Positions 1 to 5,452 of a stretch of DNA of 5,452 nt are shown piece after piece. Under the pieces are notes generated by a model. The model saw nothing but the letters and a program-made list of their open reading frames with translations. It had not been told where the DNA came from and ran no database searches. Where the stretch lies: contig JAQUTB010000141.1 in the NCBI GenBank assembly GCA_028709985.1, forward strand, positions 1-5,452, written 5' to 3'. The position numbers and the translations under genes are program-made. The DNA is from Dethiosulfovibrio sp. Lineage in GTDB: Bacteria; Synergistota; Synergistia; Synergistales; Dethiosulfovibrionaceae. Each line of letters starts with the position of its first letter. Within the stretch, counting starts at the first letter, position 1.

Positions 1-831
1 GTCCGCTATGGGTATGAGGCTATCCAGGGATATACCGGTATCGAACCTTCCCCGGGCCAACCCAGCGACGATGGACTCAGTAGCTGGCTGGCTTGTTCCC
101 ATAGAGAACGGGGATATGGCGCAGTCCACCACGTCTGCTCCCGCCTCGATAGCTGCATAGTAGGCCATAGAGGCCAGACCGCTGGTATAGTGGCTGTGGA
201 TCTGAAGAGGAAGCTCCGTCTCCTTCTTGATGCCCTTTACGAGAGTCTCTGCGTCTACCGGGCTCAGGAGTCCAGCCATGTCCTTGATACATATGGAGTC
301 AGCTCCCATGTCCCTCATTTTGGCGGCCAGATCGACAAAAGCCTGGTTTGTGTGGACAGGGGAGAGCGTGTAGGATATGCACATCTGAAGGTGCGCTCCC
401 TCTCGCTTGACCTGGTCAGCTGCGACCTCGAGGTTTCTAGTGTCGTTGAGTGCGTCGAAAACCCTCATTATGTCGATGCCGTTACCCACCGCTCTCTTCA
501 CGAACTCCCTGACGACGTCGTCGGCGTAATGCCTGTAGCCCACCAGGTTCTGCCCCCTGAGCAGCATCTGTAGCTTCGTTTTTTTAACGTGCTTCCTCAA
601 AGTCCTGAGGCGATCCCACGGATCCTCGTCCAGAAACCTCATGCAGGAGTCGAAAGTAGCCCCTCCCCAAACCTCAAGGGAATGGTATCCGACATCGTCC
701 ATGCGCTCCAACACCGGGAGCATGTCCTCAATCCTGAGCCTGGTTGCGATCAAGGACTGATGGGCATCTCTAAGAGCCGTTTCGGTTATCCCTACCTTAG
801 CCTTACCAGCTTTGCCTTTTACCTGAGTCAT
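1..831 (-). CDS. oadA: Oxaloacetate decarboxylase alpha subunit / pyruvate carboxylase subunit B-type carboxyltransferase (3' end outside window)
   Basis: The first 277 codons of this gene are present, and the frame is open to the window edge. The family's carboxyltransferase domain moves a carboxyl group between oxaloacetate or pyruvate and a biotin carried on a C-terminal domain or partner protein. Visible family motifs are TALRDAHQSL (18-27), EVWGGATFD (53-61), LLRGQNLVGY (90-99), RVFDALND (123-130), KDMAGLLSP (183-191), QIHSHYTSG (210-218) and MGTSQPATES (244-253). D22, H212 and H214 match the metal ligands, and K183 the catalytic lysine, known from Vibrio OadA (D17, H207, H209, K178); all four are shifted by exactly five residues. 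The ATG start has a GGAGG seven bases upstream. It follows mazG by 36 nt with no terminator between. The sequence seen cannot separate a Na+-pumping decarboxylase subunit, a PycB, or a transcarboxylase 5S subunit; the biotin domain, if present, is outside the window. The family call is firm and the exact role is not. Confidence 0.9.
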   Translation of the reverse strand, partial: MTQVKGKAGKAKVGITETALRDAHQSLIATRLRIEDMLPVLERMDDVGYHSLEVWGGATFDSCMRFLDEDPWDRLRTLRKHVKKTKLQMLLRGQNLVGYRHYADDVVREFVKRAVGNGIDIMRVFDALNDTRNLEVAADQVKREGAHLQMCISYTLSPVHTNQAFVDLAAKMRDMGADSICIKDMAGLLSPVDAETLVKGIKKETELPLQIHSHYTSGLASMAYYAAIEAGADVVDCAISPFSMGTSQPATESIVAGLARGRFDTGISLDSLIPIAD

Positions 832-838
832 GACCACG

Positions 839-843
839 CCTCC
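839..843 (-). promoter_or_regulatory. Ribosome-binding site of the oadA-like gene
   Basis: A GGAGG on the minus strand lies seven bases before the ATG at 831. It is the strongest Shine-Dalgarno sequence in the window and fixes the start of the oadA-like gene. No other ATG, GTG or TTG near it fits the conserved N-terminal motif as well. Confidence 0.85.
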
Positions 844-861
844 ATCTTCAATGCTTATGAC

Positions 862-870
862 ACTATATCA
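862..870 (-). promoter_or_regulatory. Candidate extended -10 promoter element for the oadA-like gene
   Basis: The minus strand reads TGATATAGT here, which matches the extended -10 form TGnTATAAT at all but one specified base. The TGA is also the mazG stop codon. Transcription would begin near 855, leaving a leader of about 24 nt that contains the GGAGG site. No convincing -35 hexamer lies 16-18 bases upstream, but extended -10 promoters can work with a poor one. This would let the oadA-like gene be expressed apart from mfd-mazG. A short motif like this can arise by chance. Confidence 0.35.
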
Positions 871-1677
871 TATCGATTTTGTGTGCGCATTATGCTTTTT
901 AGCTTCGTCCCAAAGTCCGTCTAGATAGTCCAACGAAACTTGATCCCAGCTTTTACCCTGAGCCTCCAGGAATTTCTCTATGAAATCAAACCTCTTTATA
1001 AAAGAGCTGTTCGACATGTTTAAAGCGGAACCAGGATCCACACCGAGCCTTCTGGAGAGGTTTACCACTGAGAACAGAAGATCGCCTATCTCCTTGGTCA
1101 AGGCCTCCTCATCCCCCTGGGACATAGCCTCTTTTACCTCGGCGATCTCCTCGGATATCTTGTCGAACACCGGGCCCTGGTCTCCCTTCTCCCAGTCAAA
1201 GCCAACCCCAGCGGCCTTTTGCTGAACCCTAAAGGCTTTTATGAGAGGAGGAAGGGCCCCTGGGACCCCGGATAAAACGCCTTTGGAAGTTCCCTTTTCC
1301 CTTTTTTCCTCGGTCTTTATACGCTCCCAGTTTTTAAGCACCTGGTCGCTGTCCTCTACCGATATATCTCCAAAAACGTGGGGATGTCGCCTTATCAGCT
1401 TGGACGAGATGGACTCTATTATGTCGGAAAGGGCAAAGTCCCCTCTTTCCTCCGCTATCACACCGATGAACACTACCTGAAGGAGAAGATCACCCGCCTC
1501 CTCTGCCATATCGTCCAGGTCTCCGCCGTCTATGGCTTCAACCAACTCGTAGGCCTCCTCGATTATGTGAGGACGAAGGCTACTGTAGGTCTGTTTCCTG
1601 TCCCATGGACACCCACCGGGGGCCCTGAGGCGTTTCATTATTTCCTCCAGCCGTGAAAAAAGAACCGAACTATCCAT
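868..1677 (-). CDS. mazG: Nucleoside triphosphate pyrophosphohydrolase MazG (two tandem MazG domains)
   Basis: MazG hydrolyses NTPs and dNTPs to the monophosphate and pyrophosphate, cleaning non-canonical nucleotides from the pool; in E. coli it also affects ppGpp during starvation. The 269-residue product has the full-length two-domain form. The N-terminal domain has CPWDRKQTYSSLRPHIIEEA (23-42), an EExxE motif at E40, E41 and E44, ExxD at E60 and D63, and the RRHPHVFGD segment (97-105). The C-terminal domain repeats EExxE at E176, E177 and E180, and ExxD at E196 and D199. Both metal-binding sets are therefore intact, so neither domain looks dead. The product ends in the usual LWDEAKK with a short tail. 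The ATG at 1677 is preferred because AAGGGG lies seven bases upstream; a TTG one codon earlier is possible but only four bases from that site. The gene starts 12 nt after the mfd stop, so it is probably translationally coupled to mfd. Confidence 0.96.
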   Translation of the reverse strand: MDSSVLFSRLEEIMKRLRAPGGCPWDRKQTYSSLRPHIIEEAYELVEAIDGGDLDDMAEEAGDLLLQVVFIGVIAEERGDFALSDIIESISSKLIRRHPHVFGDISVEDSDQVLKNWERIKTEEKREKGTSKGVLSGVPGALPPLIKAFRVQQKAAGVGFDWEKGDQGPVFDKISEEIAEVKEAMSQGDEEALTKEIGDLLFSVVNLSRRLGVDPGSALNMSNSSFIKRFDFIEKFLEAQGKSWDQVSLDYLDGLWDEAKKHNAHTKSI

Positions 1678-1684
1678 CAACCCA

Positions 1685-1690
1685 CCCCTT
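1685..1690 (-). promoter_or_regulatory. Ribosome-binding site of mazG, overlapping the mfd stop codon
   Basis: AAGGGG on the minus strand begins on the last base of the mfd TAA stop, giving TAAGGGG. It lies seven bases before the ATG at 1677 and four before the alternative TTG at 1680, which favours the ATG. A ribosome ending mfd would sit on this site, so coupling of mazG translation to mfd is likely. Confidence 0.7.
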
Positions 1691-4600
1691 TACCCCGCCA
1701 AACCATCGGCCCAAGGGAACAGAGAACGGATCAGCGATATAAGTCCATCCCTGCCTCCTGGCCCAGTCCAATAGGATCCCTTTTCTCTCCAGGGAGAGGG
1801 GGGTTTCACTCCCCCAGAGGATCTGGAAAAGGTCACTTTAGAAGTTTCGCTATCGACTACGACATGGATTATACCCTGATTTGAACCTTCCGTCCTTAAA
1901 ACCGCCATGTAGATCATACATAGGGCCTCCTCCGGGACAGGGCCAAATCTATCCATCAGCTCCGACCTGAGAGAAAGGATATCCTCTTTTGAGTTTAGAT
2001 AGGCTATTTTCCTGTATATCGCCATTCTTATCGATTCTTGAGGAATATAGCCAGGAGGGATCATCAAAGGGAAACGGACCTCAACCTTAACAGTCGCCGA
2101 TTCGGCTCCCTTCAGGTGGCCGATCCTCTCCTTGAGCTTGCGATAGTAGAGCTCCATGCCTATCCTGTCCCTGTGGCCATGTTGAGAGAAACCTAGCAGG
2201 TCACCACCACCTCTGATACTGAGATCCTGTCTGGCTATCTCGTATCCCGCACCGTGAAACGACATCCTACCTATGGCATCCAGCCTCTCTCCTGTCCTGT
2301 AAGGCAGCTGACTCTCCGACGGGTAGAGAAAAAACGCATAAGCGCTCTCCTCCCTCCTGCCTATTCTGCCCCTCAACTGATGCATCTGGGCCAGGCCTAA
2401 CGTCCTGGAATCGTCTACGATCAGGGTATTGGCCCTGCCCACGTCCAGACCGCTCTCGATTATGGTTGTACAGACCAGCACGTCCACCTCTCCGTCGTAG
2501 AATGACATCATGACGTCCTCAAGCTCCCCCTCCGACATCCTCCCGTGAGCCACGGCTATCTCGGAGTGGGGAAATCTGGCCTTGATCCAGCCAGCCCTTT
2601 CGTATATGGATTCGACCCTGTTATGGAGAAAATATACCTGTCCACCTCTGGATAGTTCCTTCGCGGTCGCCTTATATACCATGGTATCGTCCCAAGGACC
2701 TGTAACGGTCACGACTGAAGGCCTGTTAACAGGGGGGGTCTCTATGGTGGATATATCCCTTATACCCTTCAGAGCCATGGAGAGACTTCTAGGTATAGGG
2801 GTGGCGGAAAGAGTCAAAAAATCCACGACTCGTCTGAGCCCCTTCAGCCTTACCTTGTGGGCTACGCCGAACCGGTGCTCTTCGTCCACTATAATCAGCC
2901 CCAGTCCAGGCATGGAGATGTCCTTCTGCAACAGGCGATGGGTCCCTATGACGACATCGACCTTTCCCTCCGATATCCTCTGAACTATCTCCGACTGCTT
3001 TTTAGGGGGAACAAATCTGGAAAGCTGCTCTACGTAGACGCCAAAAGGGCACATTCTGCCGCAAAAGGACCGGTAGTGCTGTTGGGCCAGAACCGTTGTT
3101 GGGACTACTATCATAACCTGAGCACCGCCCAAGACGGCCTTGAAAGCTGCCCTCAGGGCGACCTCGGTCTTGCCGTATCCCACGTCACCTACAACCAATC
3201 GGTCCATAGGACGACAGGACTCCATATCCCTCTTGACGTCGTCTATGGCTGCCATCTGGTCCCTGGTCTCGACGTAGGGGAACATATCCTCAAACTGGGC
3301 CATAAGCTGTTCGTCCTTTGGGAATGCCCTGCCGGAGGCAAGATGCCTCTTTGCGTACAGGTCCAGGAGCTCAGCAGCCTCCTCCTCTATCCTCTTTTCC
3401 GCTTTTTTTAGGGCGTTCTTCCACCTGACCGACCCAAGGACGTCCGGCGATAGATCGTCCCCTGTATCTCCACGATAAAGGGACAGCTTTTCCATGGAGG
3501 TGACCGGAAGCATCAGTTTTTGGGATCCATGGAAAGAGAGGATTAAAAGTTCCTGATCTCCAAATCCGGTATGTACCACCTCGGTCCCAGCAAATCGACA
3601 AAGACCGTGGTCGCGATGGACCAGCCAGGTCCCTGGCTCGATAAAGAGGTCGAAATCGGACGGACTCTCGCCGGGTCCCACCTTTTTGGCGGATGAAAGG
3701 CCAAATATCTCCACATCGGAGAGAACGACTGTCTTACCACCAAAGTCCACAAAGCCACCTGTGACCGGGTCATCCCTCCAGTTCAGATCTCCATCGACAA
3801 AAGCAGGCCTGGTCGATGACCTTAGAAGGACGTCGAAACCGTTATCTCTCCAACGCTCGACCTGGGATGTCAAAATCGAGAGGTTTCCCTTAAATTTGGG
3901 CGCTTCCAAAACGTCCACACCGGTCTGCCCTACTCCCTTGACCTTTTCGAAGAGTACTAAAGAAGAGGCGGAGGCCAGAAGGTCATCCCAGGCGTCGTCA
4001 TCAAGGCTGTATCTATCGGAAAGGTCGTTCCAGAGCCATTTAAAACCGTCGAAGTTGGATCTACACCTTGGAGGATCGAAGATAATAACCCGCTCGGCGA
4101 AGGACGGAAAACGAACCTTACTCGTGCTACCTCCGACCGTCCCAAAACTCCAGCTTTTGGACGGGTATCTTGTGATCTGGTCCCCGGGGGAGAAGAGCCT
4201 TATATCCTCCACCTCGTCGTCGAAGAACGAAACCCTAACAGGCATCTTCGAGGATGGATCGAAACAATCCACAAGGCCTCCCCTAACCGCATATTCCCCC
4301 GGCTTCCACACCAGATCGGAACGTCTGAAGCCGCTGCTCTCAAGCCAGGATATAAATGAGTCCCGTTCAAAACGGGCCCCCACCTCCAAGCTCAGCCTCA
4401 CACCTGGATCCACCACGGGGGTTAATAGCCCCCCTGGGGTTGAGACGAGGAGCCCTCCTCTGTTCTGCCACTCCGACAGGGAGTACCCTCTAGCGGAAAA
4501 GGAGGCGATATCCTCCAAAGCTGGCTTTTCCAGAGGAAGTTCCTGGAAACGAGTGAGCCTCATATACGGGGTCATAACGGATCCGTCGGATAGGAACTCC

Positions 4601-4701
4601 TCCACCTGCCTCTCGTCCGGCAGGATAACCACCGCCCTATCTTCACCTCTACAGAGCCATGGTCTAACCGCTCCCGAAAAAGGCAGGAATATCTTTTCCA
4701 T
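1690..4701 (-). CDS. mfd: Transcription-repair coupling factor Mfd
   Basis: Mfd is an ATP-driven DNA translocase that pushes or removes RNA polymerase stalled at lesions and recruits UvrA for nucleotide excision repair. The product has 1003 residues; E. coli Mfd has 1148. In order, it shows a short UvrB-like N-terminal part (1-205), with R140, R156 and F160 aligning without gaps to E. coli R165, R181 and F185 of the UvrA-binding face. A variable middle (about 206-350) follows, then the polymerase-interacting CarD-like domain, IEPGTWLVHRDHGLCRF (354-370), and a linker helix rich in K, E and A (428-453). The RecG-like motor has Walker A GDVGYGKTEV (505-514), DEEH (606-609), LSATPIPRSL (631-640), TTIIESGLDV (745-754) and QLRGRIGR (775-782). 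The translocation motif lies at about 807-844 and the C-terminal domain at about 873-1003. All motor motifs are intact. AGAGG lies eight bases before the ATG, and an in-frame TAG just upstream rules out an earlier start. A terminator separates it from pth, and mazG follows within 12 nt. Confidence 0.98.
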   Translation of the reverse strand: MEKIFLPFSGAVRPWLCRGEDRAVVILPDERQVEEFLSDGSVMTPYMRLTRFQELPLEKPALEDIASFSARGYSLSEWQNRGGLLVSTPGGLLTPVVDPGVRLSLEVGARFERDSFISWLESSGFRRSDLVWKPGEYAVRGGLVDCFDPSSKMPVRVSFFDDEVEDIRLFSPGDQITRYPSKSWSFGTVGGSTSKVRFPSFAERVIIFDPPRCRSNFDGFKWLWNDLSDRYSLDDDAWDDLLASASSLVLFEKVKGVGQTGVDVLEAPKFKGNLSILTSQVERWRDNGFDVLLRSSTRPAFVDGDLNWRDDPVTGGFVDFGGKTVVLSDVEIFGLSSAKKVGPGESPSDFDLFIEPGTWLVHRDHGLCRFAGTEVVHTGFGDQELLILSFHGSQKLMLPVTSMEKLSLYRGDTGDDLSPDVLGSVRWKNALKKAEKRIEEEAAELLDLYAKRHLASGRAFPKDEQLMAQFEDMFPYVETRDQMAAIDDVKRDMESCRPMDRLVVGDVGYGKTEVALRAAFKAVLGGAQVMIVVPTTVLAQQHYRSFCGRMCPFGVYVEQLSRFVPPKKQSEIVQRISEGKVDVVIGTHRLLQKDISMPGLGLIIVDEEHRFGVAHKVRLKGLRRVVDFLTLSATPIPRSLSMALKGIRDISTIETPPVNRPSVVTVTGPWDDTMVYKATAKELSRGGQVYFLHNRVESIYERAGWIKARFPHSEIAVAHGRMSEGELEDVMMSFYDGEVDVLVCTTIIESGLDVGRANTLIVDDSRTLGLAQMHQLRGRIGRREESAYAFFLYPSESQLPYRTGERLDAIGRMSFHGAGYEIARQDLSIRGGGDLLGFSQHGHRDRIGMELYYRKLKERIGHLKGAESATVKVEVRFPLMIPPGYIPQESIRMAIYRKIAYLNSKEDILSLRSELMDRFGPVPEEALCMIYMAVLRTEGSNQGIIHVVVDSETSKVTFSRSSGGVKPPSPWREKGSYWTGPGGRDGLISLIRSLFPWADGLAG

Positions 4702-4709
4702 CTCTTCTA

Positions 4710-4714
4710 CCTCT
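4710..4714 (-). promoter_or_regulatory. Ribosome-binding site of mfd
   Basis: AGAGG on the minus strand is eight bases before the ATG at 4701. It is a moderate match to the 16S rRNA tail. It lies in the 33 nt left between the end of the terminator U-tract and the mfd start. Confidence 0.6.
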
Positions 4715-4733
4715 GACCTTCCATAATGAATGT

Positions 4734-4768
4734 AAAAAAAGGGTGGACGAGACCCAGTCTCTCCACCC
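4734..4768 (-). terminator. Rho-independent terminator between pth and mfd
   Basis: Read on the minus strand, GGGTGGA pairs perfectly with TCCACCC and the inner GAGAC with GTCTC. This gives a 12-bp stem with one bulged G and a TGG loop (4741-4768), followed directly by seven T (4734-4740). It starts seven bases after the pth stop codon. The plus strand has no T-run on the other side, so it works in one direction only, ending the L25-pth transcript. It may allow some read-through into mfd, since no clear promoter is seen between it and mfd. Confidence 0.92.
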
Positions 4769-4775
4769 CTTCTCT

Positions 4776-5336
4776 TCAGTTGAATCTATTCATGACATCT
4801 TCCACAGGGCGATGACACCACATCTCACAGGCTTTAACCGAGTTATCGATAGCGTTACAGAGATCGGGCAACTCTTCCTCTCGAAAACGCCCCAGGACGA
4901 AGTCGACCATAGGCACGACCTCCGGTCTAGGGCCTATTCCGATCCTCAGCCTCGGGATATCAGAGCTTCCGACACAGGCTATAACCGATTTCATCCCGTT
5001 ATGGCCTCCAGCGGATCCCTTTGATCTCAATCGGATTGCCCCTGTTCCAAGGGCTACCTCGTCGAAAATGACCAGGATATCGGAGGGGTCCACTGGGTGA
5101 TATCTGAGGAACTCCCTCACTGCCTCACCGCTTAAGTTCATGAAGGTCAGAGGCTTCATGAAAAATGCCCTCTCTCCCTCCACCATCACCGGCCCCCAGA
5201 GGTGAGAGTGGAACCTTTCCTGTGGAGCTTTCAGGGAAAACCTGTCCACCAATCCGTCGATCGTCATCCAGCCCACGTTATGCCTGGTCTGGACGTATCG
5301 TATTCCCGGATTGCCAAGCCCCACTATGAGTCTCAA
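4776..5336 (-). CDS. pth: Peptidyl-tRNA hydrolase (bacterial Pth)
   Basis: Pth cleaves the ester bond of peptidyl-tRNAs that drop off the ribosome, recycling tRNA; the activity is generally essential in bacteria. The 186-residue product is the normal length for the family (E. coli 194). It opens with MRLIVGLGNPG and TRHNVGW, and carries the expected active-site set: N9, H19 (general base), M66 and N67 in KPLTFMNLSG (61-70), D92 in FDE, and N113 in GGHNGMKS (110-117). These match E. coli N10, H20, M67, N68, D93 and N114 with a shift of one. The start is TTG. A TAA lies two codons upstream in frame, and the first internal ATG (codon 24) would remove H19, so TTG is the only sensible start. The gene begins 10 nt after the L25 stop with only a weak TAGG as a ribosome-binding site, suggesting coupling to L25 and modest expression. 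A strong terminator follows it. Confidence 0.97.
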   Translation of the reverse strand: MRLIVGLGNPGIRYVQTRHNVGWMTIDGLVDRFSLKAPQERFHSHLWGPVMVEGERAFFMKPLTFMNLSGEAVREFLRYHPVDPSDILVIFDEVALGTGAIRLRSKGSAGGHNGMKSVIACVGSSDIPRLRIGIGPRPEVVPMVDFVLGRFREEELPDLCNAIDNSVKACEMWCHRPVEDVMNRFN

Positions 5337-5346
5337 TTTTTAAGGC

Positions 5347-5452
5347 CTATTCTGCCTTTGCCCCGGCTACCTCTACCACAGAACCGGAGAAACCTTTGGA
5401 TATCTCGGCGCTCTCGGGAAGGTCAAGGTCGTTGAAGGAGATAACGGTTCCT
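5347..5452 (-). CDS. rplY: Probable 50S ribosomal protein L25 (CTC/TL5 type), C-terminal end only
   Basis: The last 34 codons of a gene whose 5' part lies beyond the right edge are visible, ending in TAG at 5347. The peptide starts GTVISFNDLDLPESAE and ends GSVVEVAGAKAE. The pattern of a beta strand, then DLDLPE, then a further strand and an Ala/Glu-rich tail resembles the end of the C-terminal domain in L25 proteins of the CTC/TL5 form, which bind the 5S rRNA E-loop. L25/ctc directly upstream of pth is a very common bacterial gene order, and this supports the call as much as the peptide does. It lies 10 nt from the pth start on the same strand, so the two are very likely co-transcribed. Too little is visible for certainty, and an unrelated protein with a similar ending cannot be excluded. 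Confidence 0.7.
   Translation of the reverse strand, partial: GTVISFNDLDLPESAEISKGFSGSVVEVAGAKAE

Noticed and set aside
577..590. T-run on the plus strand that could look like part of a terminator
   Set aside because: It is the complement of lysine codons (HVKKTK) inside the oadA-like gene, and no GC-rich hairpin is next to it.
190..924. Two plus-strand open frames (190-573 and 589-924) opposite the oadA-like gene
   Set aside because: Both are antisense to a frame that carries the complete carboxyltransferase motifs. They show no family resemblance and no sensible ribosome-binding site.
2582..3411. Overlapping plus-strand frames opposite the Mfd motor domain
   Set aside because: The minus strand here encodes the Walker A, DEEH and SAT-type helicase motifs without interruption. 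The plus-strand frames are by-products.
3686..4726. A 346-codon open frame on the plus strand, opposite the start of mfd
   Set aside because: It lies wholly antisense to the well-supported N-terminal part of mfd and the spacer after it. Its translation is dominated by Ser, Thr, Pro, Leu and Arg with no recognisable motif, as expected from reading the complement of a coding strand with this codon bias.
4723..4728. CATTAT on the minus strand as a -10 box for mfd
   Set aside because: The hexamer 17 bases upstream (TCGTCC, inside the terminator) does not resemble a -35. Transcription would begin only about 14 nt before the ATG, at the ribosome-binding site itself.
1..5452. A hidden undescribed system such as a defence island, mobile element, CRISPR array or structured RNA
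   Set aside because: Five recognised genes cover nearly the whole window, spacers are 10-74 nt, and no direct or inverted repeat other than the terminator hairpin stood out by eye. A covariance-model search of the spacers would be the decisive test and was not possible here.

Overview
The window is a compact bacterial housekeeping block, with every gene I can support on the minus strand. In transcription order (from high to low coordinates) it holds: the last 34 codons of a probable ribosomal protein L25 (CTC/TL5 type); peptidyl-tRNA hydrolase (pth); transcription-repair coupling factor (mfd); a two-domain MazG nucleotide pyrophosphohydrolase; and the first 277 codons of an oxaloacetate decarboxylase alpha / pyruvate carboxylase B-type carboxyltransferase, which runs off the left edge. 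Together the five genes fill about 97% of the window. No stretch over 100 bases is non-coding, and I saw no RNA gene, mobile element, CRISPR array or repeat family.

The order L25 - pth - mfd - mazG is an old arrangement, recognisable in Bacillus as ctc - spoVC(pth) - fin - mfd - ... - mazG. Moderate GC, heavy AGG/AGA arginine and ATA isoleucine use, a compact 1003-residue Mfd and an OadA-type gene directly after mazG together suggest an anaerobic, amino-acid-fermenting bacterium of the Synergistota (Dethiosulfovibrio/Aminobacterium-like). The phylum call is an inference from general impression, not from a search.

The layout splits into two transcriptional blocks. L25 and pth are 10 nt apart and look co-translated; pth must start at a TTG because a stop codon lies two codons upstream. 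After pth comes a strong intrinsic terminator (12-bp stem and seven U). The second block is mfd, mazG (12 nt later, with its ribosome-binding site overlapping the mfd stop) and the oadA-like gene (36 nt later). The last gene may also have its own promoter, because the mazG stop codon forms part of an extended -10 sequence.

Functionally the first block serves translation (5S rRNA-binding protein and rescue of peptidyl-tRNA). The mfd-mazG pair guards the genome (removal of stalled RNA polymerase and nucleotide-pool cleaning). The oadA-like gene belongs to oxaloacetate/pyruvate metabolism. I found no undescribed defence, mobile or regulatory system. The points worth a second look are the eroded first domain of Mfd, the placement of the terminator, and the start-codon and promoter arrangements.
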